From positions 930,001 to 994,000 of the forward strand of contig NZ_RDTE01000003.1 in the NCBI RefSeq assembly GCF_004125265.1: a DNA stretch of 64,000 bases. The letters are read 5' to 3'. The notes beneath the pieces are model-generated. The model searched no databases and was not told where the DNA came from. It was given only the letters and a program-made list of their open reading frames with translations. Source of the stretch: Streptomyces lydicus. GTDB lineage: Bacteria; Actinomycetota; Actinomycetes; Streptomycetales; Streptomycetaceae. Below, piece after piece: positions 34,894 to 43,153 of this stretch (position 1 is the stretch's first letter; each line of letters begins with the position of its first letter). The position numbers were made by a program, and so were the translations under genes.

Positions 34894-35932
34894 AGTCGGC
34901 GTAGGCGTCCCTGATCTGGTCGGTGGACAGGTCGAGGTGTTCGAGGATGGTGTAGCGCCCGGGGCGGGTCTTGGGTGCGTACTCGACGGCCTCGACGAAT
35001 TCCTCGTCCGCGAAGCCGATCTCGCCCGGCGTGACCGGCAGGCCGTGCCGGCGCAGCACCTCGACCATCAGGTCACGGGTCTCCTTGTCCCCGCGCAGAT
35101 GCGTGGCGAAGGCGGCGGCGAGGCCGCACTGCTCGCCGTGGCTCGCGGCGCGCTTGGGGTAGAGGATGTCGAGCGCGTGGTTGATCTCGTGGCAGGCGCC
35201 GGACGCCGGACGGCTGTCACCGGCTACCGACATCGAGATACCGGTCAGGACCAGGCCCTCGGCCAGCACCTGGAGGAAGGCGTCGTCGCCGACCCCGCCG
35301 GGGTGCCGGAGCACGGCCTCGCCGGCCTGGCGCGCCATGGCGGCGGCCAGTCCGTCGATCGCCTCGCCGGTCTCGCGGTGCGAGAGCTCCCAGTCCGCGA
35401 CCGCGGAGATGTTGGAGATCGCGTCACCGATGCCGGAGCGGACGAACCGGACCGGGGCCTCACGGATGATGTCGAGGTCGATCACCACGGCGATCGGGTT
35501 CGGCACACCGTAGGAGCCGCGGCCCGCGTCGTTGTCGAGGGTGGCGACCGGCGAGCACAGGCCGTCGTGCGACAGGTTCGTCGCCACGGCGACCAGGGGC
35601 AGGCCGATGCGCGCCGCGGCGAACTTGGCACAGTCGATGATCTTGCCGCCGCCGAGGCCCACGACCGCGTCGTAGTGCCCCTTCTTCATGGCGTCGGCGA
35701 GCTTGATCGCTTCGTCCAGGGTGCCGCCGCCGACCTCGTACCACTCGGCGCCCGGCAGCTGGGGGGACAGCCGCTCACGCAGCCGTGCCCCCGAGCCGCC
35801 GCTGATCGCAATGGCGAGCTTGCCCGACGCGGAGATGCGCTGATCGGCCAGCAGGCCCGCCAGGTCGTCCAGGGCGCCGGCGTTGATGTCGACGACGACC
35901 GGGGACGGAATGAGGCGGGTCAGTACTGGCAT
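34871..35932 (-). CDS. sn-glycerol-1-phosphate dehydrogenase-family (Fe-ADH_2/AraM) enzyme
   Basis: A 353-residue NAD(P)-dependent dehydrogenase of the iron-containing ADH superfamily. The nucleotide motif GLGGGKIIDCAKFAA, the substrate loop ATNLSHDGLCSPVA and the metal-ligand stretches SGACHEINHALD and SHGEQCG match the glycerol-1-phosphate dehydrogenase branch (archaeal EgsA, Bacillus AraM). These enzymes reduce dihydroxyacetone phosphate to sn-glycerol-1-phosphate, the enantiomer of the bacterial lipid precursor. Family membership is clear; the product here is inferred. The ATG overlaps the nucleotidyltransferase stop by 13 bp, which points to a shared pathway. Confidence 0.85.
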   Translation of the reverse strand: MPVLTRLIPSPVVVDINAGALDDLAGLLADQRISASGKLAIAISGGSGARLRERLSPQLPGAEWYEVGGGTLDEAIKLADAMKKGHYDAVVGLGGGKIIDCAKFAAARIGLPLVAVATNLSHDGLCSPVATLDNDAGRGSYGVPNPIAVVIDLDIIREAPVRFVRSGIGDAISNISAVADWELSHRETGEAIDGLAAAMARQAGEAVLRHPGGVGDDAFLQVLAEGLVLTGISMSVAGDSRPASGACHEINHALDILYPKRAASHGEQCGLAAAFATHLRGDKETRDLMVEVLRRHGLPVTPGEIGFADEEFVEAVEYAPKTRPGRYTILEHLDLSTDQIRDAYADYAQAIGS

Positions 35933-36657
35933 GCGATGTCACGGCCCTTCGCCAGGTCGTCGTGGTTGTCGATCTCGACCCACTTGACGTCGCCGATCGG
36001 CGCCACGTCCACCTTGAAGCCGCGGTTGACCAGCTCCTGGTAGCCGTCCTCGTAGTAGAGGTCGGGGTCCCGCTCGAAGGTGGTCTTCAGGGCGTCGGCC
36101 AGCTCGTCGGCGGCCTCGCCCTCGATGAGGGTGACGCCGATGTACTCGCCGGTCGCCTCGGCCGGGTCCATCAGCTTCGTGATCTTCTGGACGCCCTTGG
36201 CGGGGTCCACGACGACCTTCATCTCTTCGTCGGCGAGCTGCTTGACGGTGTCCAGCGCGAGGATGATCTTCTGGCCGTTGCCGCGGGCGGCGAGCAGGGT
36301 CTTCTCGACGGAGACCGGGTGCACGGTGTCGCCGTTGGCGAGGATCACGGTGTGCTTGATCGAGTCACGGCCGCACCACAGGGAGTAGGCGTTGTTCCAC
36401 TCCTCGGCCTTGTCGTTGTCGATGAGGGTGAGCTTGAGGCCGTACTTCTGCTCCAGGGCCTCCTTGCGCTCGTAGACGGCTTCCTTGCGGTAGCCGACGA
36501 TGATCGCGACCTCGGTCAGGCCGATCTCGGCGAAGTTGCCGAGGGTCAGGTCGAGGATGGTGGTGTCCCCGTCGACCGGCACCAGGGCCTTGGGCAGGGT
36601 GTCGGTGTAGGGGCGCAGACGCCGTCCGGCGCCGGCCGCCAGCACGAGGCCGATCAT
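35920..36657 (-). CDS. sugar/alcohol-phosphate nucleotidyltransferase (LicC-like)
   Basis: A 245-residue nucleotidyltransferase with the signature GLVLAAGAGRRLRPYTDTLPKALVPV at the N-terminus. The phrase EEWNNAYSLWCGRD resembles LicC-type phosphocholine cytidylyltransferases and inositol-phosphate cytidylyltransferases more than hexose-phosphate enzymes. I infer that it makes a CDP-activated small alcohol, possibly from the glycerol-1-phosphate produced by the next gene. GAAGGAG lies upstream of ATG 36657, which overlaps the stop of the DUF5941 gene as ATGA. Confidence 0.85.
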   Translation of the reverse strand: MIGLVLAAGAGRRLRPYTDTLPKALVPVDGDTTILDLTLGNFAEIGLTEVAIIVGYRKEAVYERKEALEQKYGLKLTLIDNDKAEEWNNAYSLWCGRDSIKHTVILANGDTVHPVSVEKTLLAARGNGQKIILALDTVKQLADEEMKVVVDPAKGVQKITKLMDPAEATGEYIGVTLIEGEAADELADALKTTFERDPDLYYEDGYQELVNRGFKVDVAPIGDVKWVEIDNHDDLAKGRDIACQY

Positions 36658-38459
36658 GCGGTTTCTCCTTCATCGTGTACGGCGGGTGCTTGGGAGGACA
36701 CCCAGAAACGGATGCTCTCGACGAGCACCAGCAGCGCCAGGACCACAGCGAGGGCCGTCAGCGCGATTGTGAAACCTTCAGGGGACAGAGCGGCGGCGAG
36801 AACGGTGATCACGAGGATCCGTCCCTCATGTCCGCCGGTCGCCCGGACGAGCCACCGCGGCGGGGCTCCGGTGCCACCGCGGATGCGGTAGACCGTGTCG
36901 TAGTGATGGTAGGCGACCGCCGCGACCAGCCCGAACGCCGCGGGCAGCGCTCCGGGGACGTCCGCACGGGCGGCCAGGACCAGGATCGTGACGTATTCGC
37001 CGGCCCGGAAGAAGGGCGGAACGAGCCAGTCGAGGGCGCCCTTGAGCGGCCGTGCCACGGCGGCACCGGCCAGCAGCGCGGAACAGACGGCGACGCCGAC
37101 GGTGAGCCAGGACATCGGGTCGTCCTGGAAGATCACCCAGACCAGCAGCACGGCGGCTGAGAGAAACGCCATGACCGGCGCCAGGAAGGACCCGGTACGG
37201 CCGCGGCCGCGGCCACGGCCGGCGATCAGCTCGGCGAGCGGCCCGGAGTCGGCGAGATCGGCCAGCGCCTGGGCGGCGCGGTCGGTGCGCCGGGCCCGCC
37301 GGGTCAGCGAGCGCAGCACCCGGCCCGCCGTGGTGTAGCAGGCGGCCAGCGCACAGCCGATGAGCAGGGCGTAGAAGACGATGCGCGGGGTGGTGAGCGC
37401 GGTGAGCACCGCGATCATGGCCCAGCGCTCACCGATCGGCAGCACGATCATCCGCCGCACCCAGACCGTCCAGCCGACGCTGTCGAGCTTGTCGGAGAGC
37501 GCGGCGGTGGGGCTGGTGTTGGCGGTCGCGTCGTGGTTCGCCTCGTTGAAGGAGAAGTCGACGACATGGCGGCAGGTCTGCAGCACCATCGCGCCCAGCG
37601 CCAGCGCCCATACGTCGTCTCCGCCACGGGCCGCTCCGAGGGCCAGGCCCGCGTAGTACGCGTACTCCTTGGCCCGGTCGAAGGTGGCGTCCAGCCAGGC
37701 GCCCATCGTCGAGTACTGCAGGGAGTAGCGGGCGAGCTGCCCGTCGGTGCAGTCCAGGACGAAGGAGAAGAGGAGCAGCAGGCCGGCCGCGACGAAGCCG
37801 CCGCGGGTTCCGGTGGCCGCGCAGCCGGCCGCGATCAGCGCGGTGAGCAGGGACGCGGTGGTGACCTGGTTGGGGGTGAGCCCTCGGCGCGCGCACCAGC
37901 GGGCCAGGTAGCGGGAGTACGGGCTGATGCAGTACGTGGTGAAGAACCCGTCACGGGACTTCACGGCGGTGCGCAGCCGTACGGCCTCGTCGTCGACGGC
38001 GGCGACGGCCTCCCGGGCGTCCTCGCGCTGCGCCGGGGTGAGCGCGACGGTGGCGACCAGGCTGCCGAGCTCGACCCGGTGCAGTCCGGTCACCTCGCGG
38101 TCGAGGGATTCGGTGAGGGTGTCGGTGAGGACGTCCGTGAGGTGGGCGGTGCCGGCGCCGACCGGGATCCTGCCGGCCGCGCGGGTCAGCGCGGCGCGCG
38201 CCTCGGGCTGCGCGGTGAGCGCGCCCGGCACCGCCGCGGCGGGGAAGCGGGGGTCGGTCAGTGCGAGCCGCAGGGCGTGCAGATGGCCGACGAAACGGGG
38301 GTCGACGACGGCGACCCGCTCCTGGGCGGGCACCGCGGCGAGCAGCTCGGCGGCGGATGCGGCGTCGTCCGCGGTACGGACGTCAAAGCCCAGCGTGCGC
38401 AGGTCGGCTTCGAGCGGCGACCCGGCGACCGGCGGACCGGTGAGGATGGCGGTCGACAG
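36654..38459 (-). CDS. DUF5941/CDP-alcohol phosphatidyltransferase fusion, CTG start
   Basis: A 601-residue protein. A soluble N-terminal domain of about 130 residues (STAILTGPPVAGS.. AVVDPRFVGHLHALRL) precedes the CDP-alcohol phosphotransferase core, D-x2-DG-x2-AR-x8-G-x3-D-x3-D with all aspartates intact (LDCTDGQLAR, then GAWLDATFDR). More membrane helices and the DUF5941 C-terminal region follow. No ATG, GTG or TTG occurs between an in-frame TGA and codon 43. The coding sense and homologue-like N-terminus run back to CTG at 38459, which has AGGAG nine bases upstream, so I take CTG as the start. GTG 38333 is the fallback. It heads the seven-gene envelope cluster. Confidence 0.8.
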   Translation of the reverse strand: MSTAILTGPPVAGSPLEADLRTLGFDVRTADDAASAAELLAAVPAQERVAVVDPRFVGHLHALRLALTDPRFPAAAVPGALTAQPEARAALTRAAGRIPVGAGTAHLTDVLTDTLTESLDREVTGLHRVELGSLVATVALTPAQREDAREAVAAVDDEAVRLRTAVKSRDGFFTTYCISPYSRYLARWCARRGLTPNQVTTASLLTALIAAGCAATGTRGGFVAAGLLLLFSFVLDCTDGQLARYSLQYSTMGAWLDATFDRAKEYAYYAGLALGAARGGDDVWALALGAMVLQTCRHVVDFSFNEANHDATANTSPTAALSDKLDSVGWTVWVRRMIVLPIGERWAMIAVLTALTTPRIVFYALLIGCALAACYTTAGRVLRSLTRRARRTDRAAQALADLADSGPLAELIAGRGRGRGRTGSFLAPVMAFLSAAVLLVWVIFQDDPMSWLTVGVAVCSALLAGAAVARPLKGALDWLVPPFFRAGEYVTILVLAARADVPGALPAAFGLVAAVAYHHYDTVYRIRGGTGAPPRWLVRATGGHEGRILVITVLAAALSPEGFTIALTALAVVLALLVLVESIRFWVSSQAPAVHDEGETA

Positions 38460-39017
38460 TCGAACTCACTCCTTGGATGCTGACAAGGCAGCACGGACGG
38501 TTCGTGATCGATCCGCATTCGATACGAACTACCCGGGCAGCGGGCGTGGCACACCTGGCGCCCGGTGGGCTGGGGTGGCACGTCGGCAGAGGCTATCGGA
38601 TCGCCGGATGCGGCCGTTCACCGCGCATTCACCGCTCGATCGAGTGACCGACGGCTGCGCCTGCCGCGATCATCATGGTGGATCAGGTGGTCCATGAACA
38701 ACTGGCCCGCGGACCTGGCGTTCCCTCCGGTGCCGGTTATGAGCGGGCTGGTCACGGGGCGGGCGGGTTGTGCCGGGCCCGTTGTGGCGAGAGCCATCCC
38801 AGGTCCGGGGGCGGTCGCCGCCCGGCGCGGCCGTCACCGGGAGGCGCGCGCGGTCCGTAGCGGGGGCGAAGGGCGCGGCGGCGGGGTGTGGACCATCTCA
38901 CGGCCGGGCGCACGGAAGGGGCGGCGCGCTGGCATGTGGCGCCGCGCACCCGCTGTGCCGGTGATGCGGACCCGGCTAGGGCAGACTTGGCGTCGAAGAC
39001 CGACGACAAGGATGGGC
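38460..39017. other. intergenic region between envelope cluster and idi
   Basis: A 558-bp divergent gap with no convincing gene. The AGGAG for the CTG start is at 38469-38473. An inverted repeat GTTCGT (38500-38505)/ACGAAC (38524-38529) lies about 40-70 bp upstream of that start and may be an operator. The rest is GC-rich with scattered open frames that lack an RBS and family resemblance. Confidence 0.5.
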
Positions 39018-39629
39018 ATGCCGATCACACCTGCCAACGGACAGACCGCCGGGGACCCGGCGGTGAGCACACCGGGCGGCGCCGCCGAACCGATCATGCT
39101 GGAGCTGGTCGACGAGGACGGTACGACGATCGGCACCGCGGAGAAGCTCGCGGCCCACCAGGCTCCCGGGCAGTTGCACCGGGCGTTCTCCGTCTTCCTC
39201 TTCGACGAGAAGGGGCGGCTGCTGCTGCAGCGCCGGGCGCTGGGGAAGTACCACTCCCCCGGTGTGTGGTCCAACACCTGCTGCGGCCACCCGTATCCCG
39301 GTGAGGCACCGTTCGTGGCCGCGGCCCGGCGGACCTCGGAGGAGCTGGGCCTGGCGCCCGCCCTGCTGGCGGAGGCGGGCACCGTGCGTTACAACCACCC
39401 CGACCCGGCCTCCGGCCTCGTCGAGCAGGAGTACAACCACCTGTTCGTCGGGCTGGTGCGGGCCGAGCCGGCGCCCGACCCCGAGGAGATCGGCGAGATC
39501 GCCTTCGTGACGCCGGAGGAACTGGCCGAGCGGCATGCCCAGCTGCCCTTCTCCGCCTGGTTCATGACCGTGCTGGACGCGGCGCGGCCGGCGGTGCGCG
39601 AGCTCACCGGAGGGTCGGCGGGCTGGTAG
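39018..39629 (+). CDS. idi: isopentenyl-diphosphate delta-isomerase, type I
   Basis: A 203-residue Nudix-fold IDI that interconverts IPP and DMAPP. The active-site Cys lies in NTCCGHP, the Nudix-like segment is AARRTSEELGL, and the catalytic Glu is in EQEYNHLF. The length suits type I IDI. It supplies DMAPP for the hopanoid pathway encoded 8 kb away, though it may serve all isoprenoids. ATG 39018 has AAGGA five bases upstream; the ATG at 39012 abuts the RBS. Its 3' end overlaps the convergent RsbW-like gene by 26 bp. Confidence 0.94.
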   Translation: MPITPANGQTAGDPAVSTPGGAAEPIMLELVDEDGTTIGTAEKLAAHQAPGQLHRAFSVFLFDEKGRLLLQRRALGKYHSPGVWSNTCCGHPYPGEAPFVAAARRTSEELGLAPALLAEAGTVRYNHPDPASGLVEQEYNHLFVGLVRAEPAPDPEEIGEIAFVTPEELAERHAQLPFSAWFMTVLDAARPAVRELTGGSAGW

Positions 39630-40101
39630 TGAGCGGGGTGAGCGGCAGCTCGGCCCAGATGGCCTTGCCGCCGTTCCTCGTGTTCTCGACGTCACATTTC
39701 CCGCCCGCCTCCGCGGTGAGCGTCTTGACGAGCCACAGGCCGCGGCCGCCGACATCACCCTGCTCCGCCTCCAGCGCCTTGGGGCGGTAGGGGTGGTTGT
39801 CCTCGACCGCGACCCGTAGCCAGTTCGCCCCGATGGTGACCTGGACGGCGATCCGGGGCGAGAGCAGGGCGGCGTGCCGGACGGCGTTGGTGACGAGTTC
39901 GGAGACGATGAGCAATAGGCCGTCCATGATCTCGGCGGCCACGGGAACACGCTGTTCGGCGAGCAGATCCCGGACCGCGTGGCGTGCCTGCGGCACCGAA
40001 GACTCCAGTGCCGGGGCGGTGAACCGCCAGACACCTTCGTACGCGAGCGGGGAGGTCAGCTCTTCGGGGGGTTCTGCGGGGGGTCCGGAAGGCATCCTCA
40101 C
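39604..40101 (-). CDS. RsbW-like ATP-binding protein
   Basis: A 165-residue HATPase_c protein of the same anti-sigma/serine-kinase-like family as the gene at 16711. N-box IVSELVTNAVRHA, G1 VEDNHP and G2 GGRGLWLVKTLTAEAG are intact. The start is uncertain: GTG 40101 opens the frame, while ATG 40095 directly follows TGAGG. No adjacent anti-anti-sigma or sigma gene is present. It is convergent with idi, overlapping by 26 bp. Confidence 0.85.
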   Translation of the reverse strand: MRMPSGPPAEPPEELTSPLAYEGVWRFTAPALESSVPQARHAVRDLLAEQRVPVAAEIMDGLLLIVSELVTNAVRHAALLSPRIAVQVTIGANWLRVAVEDNHPYRPKALEAEQGDVGGRGLWLVKTLTAEAGGKCDVENTRNGGKAIWAELPLTPLTTSPPTLR

Positions 40102-40297
40102 AGGAAGAGTGTTGAGAATGCGTTGGTCCGGACCGGTCGGCTGAACACAAGTCAGCGCTTATCGACGCCTTATGGCCGATTGCGAATGAGGCGATCGGCC
40201 CGGCGACCGATCCTGTTGCTTTTATGGGTTGTTCGCGGACTTACCGGAGGTGACCCCCATACGATCCGCGCCCGCCGGGCGGTGCCACCGGAACGCA

Positions 40298-40341
40298 CAG
40301 CGCGGCGGGACCGGTGCCTGGGCATCGGTCCCGCCGCGCTG
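40298..40341 (-). terminator. strong hairpin after tRNA-fMet
   Basis: CAGCGCGGCGGGACCG (40298-40313) and CGGTCCCGCCGCGCTG (40326-40341) form a perfect 16-bp stem, extended into the loop by TGCC/GGCA. It lies 7 nt past the tRNA 3' end on the minus strand. Confidence 0.8.
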
Positions 40342-40347
40342 TTTCAG

Positions 40348-40421
40348 TAGCGGGGACAGGATTTGAACCTGCGACCTCTGGGTTATGAGCCCAGCGAGCT
40401 ACCGAGCTGCTCCACCCCGCG
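40348..40421 (-). tRNA. initiator tRNA-fMet (anticodon CAT)
   Basis: Minus-strand cloverleaf of 74 nt. Two initiator hallmarks are visible: an unpaired first acceptor position (C1 opposite T72) and three consecutive G-C pairs closing the anticodon loop (GGG/CCC around CTCATAA). The T arm has GGTTCAAATCC and CCA is not encoded. Confidence 0.95.
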
Positions 40422-40540
40422 TCGGTGAACACCACCCTACGGGGCGGCAGCCTCAGGACCAAATCGATAATCATCGCGGGTGCCGCGGGCCCGCCGGTCC
40501 CGGACCACCGCCCGCGTCGGACGGTGATCCGGCCGCGTCC

Positions 40541-42232
40541 TCAGACCGCCCGGTCGGTGACCCGTCCGCCGTCGACCTCGATCCGGCGGGTGGTGTGCAC
40601 CGCTTCGAGCATCCGGCGGTCGTGCGTGACCAGCAGCAGGGTGCCGGGGTACGAGGCGAGCGCGGACTCCAGCTGCTCGATGGCCGGCAGATCGAGGTGG
40701 TTGGTCGGCTCGTCCAGGACGAGGAGGTTGACCCCGCGGCCCTGGAGGAGGGCCAGCGCGGCGCGGGTCCGCTCCCCCGGTGACAGGGTGCGCGCCGGGC
40801 GCAGCACATGCGCCGCCTTCAGTCCGAACTTCGCCAGCAGCGTACGGACGTCGGCGGGCGGAAGGTCGGGGACACAGGCCCGGAAGGCGTCCATCAGCGA
40901 CTGGTCGCCCTCTGTCCGGTCGCCGGGTGTCCGGTCGCCGTCCGGTCCGGGTGCGCCGAAGAGCCGGCCGCGCGCCTGGTCGACCTCGCCGACCACCACG
41001 CCGGGGCCCAGGGCGGCGTGCCCCGTCTCCAGCGGGAGCCGGCCGAGCAGGGCGGCGAGCAGGGTCGACTTGCCGGAGCCGTTGGGGCCGGTGATGGCGA
41101 CCCGGTCCGCCCAGTCGATCTGCAGGTCCACCGGGCCGAAGCGGAAGTCGCCGCGTCGCAGGCCGGCGCCGCGCAGGGTGGCCACGACCGCACCGGCGCG
41201 GGGCGCGGCGGCGATCTCCATCCGCAGCTCCCACTCCTTGCGCGGTTCCTCGACCACCTCCATCCGCTCGATCAGTCGCTGGGTCTGCTTGGCCTTGGCG
41301 GCCTGCTTCTCGGTGGCCTCCACCCGGGCATTGCGGCCGATCTTGTCGTTGTCGGGGGCCTTGCGGCGGGCGTTCTTGACGCCCTTCTCCATCCAGTTGC
41401 GCTGGGTGTGCGCCCGGGTCTCCAGGGCGGCCTTGGTGTCGGCGTACTCCTCGTACTGCTCCCGCGCATGGCGCCGGGCCCGTTCGCGCTCCTCCAGGTA
41501 GGAGGTGTAGCCACCGCCGTAGGTGTTGACCTGCTGCTGGGCGAGGTCGAGTTCGACGACGCGGGTGACCGTGCGGGTCAGGAACTCGCGGTCGTGGCTG
41601 ACCAGAACGGTGCCGGCGCGCAGCCCCGTGACGAAGGACTCCAGCCGGTGCAGACCGTCCAGGTCGAGGTCGTTGGTCGGCTCGTCCAGCAGGAAGATGT
41701 CGTAACGGGAGAGCAGCAGCGAGGCGAGCGAGGCACGGGCGGCCTGGCCGCCGGAGAGCGTGGTCATCGGCTGGTCGAGGCTGACGGACAGGCCGAGCTG
41801 TGCGGCGGTTTCCTCGGCGCGTTCGTCGAGGTCGGCCGCGCCCAGCGCGAGCCAGCGCTCCAGCGCCGTGGCGTAGGCGTCGTCCGCTCCGGGCCGCTCG
41901 TCGACCAGCGCCTGGGTGGTGGTGTCCAGGGCGAGCTGGGCCTCGGCCACGCCTGTACGGCGGGCGAAGAAGGTGCGTACGGTCTCTCCCGGGCGGCGGT
42001 CGGGCTCCTGGGGGAGGTGGCCGACCGTGGCGGTGGGCGGGCCGAGCGAGAGCGTGCCGTCCTCCGGAGTGTCCAGGCCGGCCAGCAGGCGCAGCAGCGT
42101 GGACTTGCCCGCGCCGTTGGCGCCGACAAGGCCGACCACATCGCCGGGGGCGACGACCAGATCGAGGCCGGAGAACAGGACGCGCTCGCCGTGGCCGGCG
42201 GCGAGATCTTTGGCGACAAGAGTTGCTGACAT
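40541..42232 (-). CDS. ABC-F family ATPase
   Basis: A 563-residue soluble protein with two ABC ATPase domains and no membrane segment. Walker A sites are GANGAGKST (about 42-50) and GPNGSGKST; signatures are LSGGQAARA and LSPGERTRA; Walker B plus switch are LLDEPTNDLD and VLDEPTNHLD. A charged linker (RNWMEKGVKNARRKAPDNDK) matches the P-site tRNA-interaction motif. ABC-F proteins act on the ribosome as translation factors or give antibiotic protection; which applies here cannot be told. ATG 42232 is divergent from the enoyl-CoA hydratase gene across only 55 bp. Confidence 0.92.
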   Translation of the reverse strand: MSATLVAKDLAAGHGERVLFSGLDLVVAPGDVVGLVGANGAGKSTLLRLLAGLDTPEDGTLSLGPPTATVGHLPQEPDRRPGETVRTFFARRTGVAEAQLALDTTTQALVDERPGADDAYATALERWLALGAADLDERAEETAAQLGLSVSLDQPMTTLSGGQAARASLASLLLSRYDIFLLDEPTNDLDLDGLHRLESFVTGLRAGTVLVSHDREFLTRTVTRVVELDLAQQQVNTYGGGYTSYLEERERARRHAREQYEEYADTKAALETRAHTQRNWMEKGVKNARRKAPDNDKIGRNARVEATEKQAAKAKQTQRLIERMEVVEEPRKEWELRMEIAAAPRAGAVVATLRGAGLRRGDFRFGPVDLQIDWADRVAITGPNGSGKSTLLAALLGRLPLETGHAALGPGVVVGEVDQARGRLFGAPGPDGDRTPGDRTEGDQSLMDAFRACVPDLPPADVRTLLAKFGLKAAHVLRPARTLSPGERTRAALALLQGRGVNLLVLDEPTNHLDLPAIEQLESALASYPGTLLLVTHDRRMLEAVHTTRRIEVDGGRVTDRAV

Positions 42233-42274
42233 CAGGCCGCCGATCGTATCCGGACCGGTCCAACGCGGTCGCTC

Positions 42275-42290
42275 TAATATCCGGAGCATG
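42275..42290 (+). promoter_or_regulatory. -10 element of a probable leaderless promoter (enoyl-CoA hydratase)
   Basis: TAATAT at 42275-42280 ends 7 bp before ATG 42288, so transcription would begin at or next to the A of the start codon. The GGAG one base before the ATG is too close to be a normal RBS. No clear -35 is seen. Confidence 0.5.
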
Positions 42291-43058
42291 GAACCCGGTC
42301 TGAAGACGCATGTCAGCGACGGCACAGCGACCGTCACCATCAGCAATACCGGCAAGCGCAATGCCATGACCGTGCAGATGTGGCGGGACCTGCCGCCGCT
42401 GCTGGAGCGGCTGGCGGCCGACCGCGCGGTCCGGTCGCTGGTGCTGACCGGTGAGGGCACGACGTTCTGCGCGGGCGCCGACATCGGGTCGCTGCGGGAT
42501 CCGGCGGGCGAGTCGCAGGGGCTGGCGGCGGCGGCCGAGGAGGCGCTGGCGGCGTTTCCCGGGCCGACGCTGGCGGCGATACGCGGCTATTGCGTGGGCG
42601 GCGGCACCCAGTTGGCGGCCGCCTGCGATCTGCGGTTCGCGGAGGAGGGCGCACTGTTGGGGGTGACGCCGGCCAAGCTGGCGGTCGCCTATCCGGCGGC
42701 CGCCACCCGGCGGCTGGTCCGGCTGGCCGGGCTGTCCACCGCCAAGTACCTGTTGTTCTCGGGCGAGTTGATCGACTGCGCACGGGCGCTGCGGACCGGC
42801 CTGGTGGACGAGGTGCTGCCCGAGGGCGCGCTGGACAAGCGGGTGGCGGAATTCTCGGCCGTCCTGGCGAGCCGGTCGCTGCTGACACAGACCGCGGCGA
42901 AGGAGCTGGCCGACGGGACCTGGGACGTGCCGCCGGCCGAGGCCGAGGCGCGCGGCGCCCACTGGGCCGCGCAGGCGCGGGCGAGCGGCGACACCGCGGA
43001 GGGTGCCGCCGCCTTCCTGGAGCGCAGGGCTCCGCGCTTCACCTGGCCGACGGGCTGA
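42288..43058 (+). CDS. enoyl-CoA hydratase/isomerase family protein
   Basis: A 256-residue crotonase-fold protein. The acyl-CoA oxyanion hole is formed by FCAGADIGSL and the later YCVGGGTQLAAACDLRFA, the typical second motif. Of the two catalytic glutamates of true hydratases, one is not obvious (ACDLRFAEEGALLG), so isomerase or other crotonase activity is possible. No beta-oxidation partner genes are adjacent. The start appears leaderless (see promoter entry). A large hairpin follows. Confidence 0.88.
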   Translation: MEPGLKTHVSDGTATVTISNTGKRNAMTVQMWRDLPPLLERLAADRAVRSLVLTGEGTTFCAGADIGSLRDPAGESQGLAAAAEEALAAFPGPTLAAIRGYCVGGGTQLAAACDLRFAEEGALLGVTPAKLAVAYPAAATRRLVRLAGLSTAKYLLFSGELIDCARALRTGLVDEVLPEGALDKRVAEFSAVLASRSLLTQTAAKELADGTWDVPPAEAEARGAHWAAQARASGDTAEGAAAFLERRAPRFTWPTG

Positions 43059-43081
43059 CGCCGGGGGCGGCCTTATGCGGA

Positions 43082-43133
43082 GCGGGCCTCACGCGGGGCG
43101 GGCCTTACGCGGGCCCGGGCGGGTGAGGCCCGC
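43082..43133. terminator. bidirectional hairpin between enoyl-CoA hydratase and DJ-1 genes
   Basis: GCGGGCCTCAC (43082-43092) pairs with GTGAGGCCCGC (43123-43133); the 30-nt loop contains further G/C complementarity. Genes converge on it. Confidence 0.6.
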
Positions 43134-43153
43134 ACGGGCCGTGGGACGGCTGC

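Noticed and set aside
38565..39017. A longer IDI protein starting about 450 bp upstream
   Set aside because: The extension is Arg/Trp/Gly-rich, unlike any IDI, and AAGGA is correctly spaced for ATG 39018.
41916..42287. In-frame extension of the enoyl-CoA hydratase upstream into the ABC-F gene
   Set aside because: It is antisense to conserved ABC-F coding sequence, and crotonase homology begins at ATG 42288.
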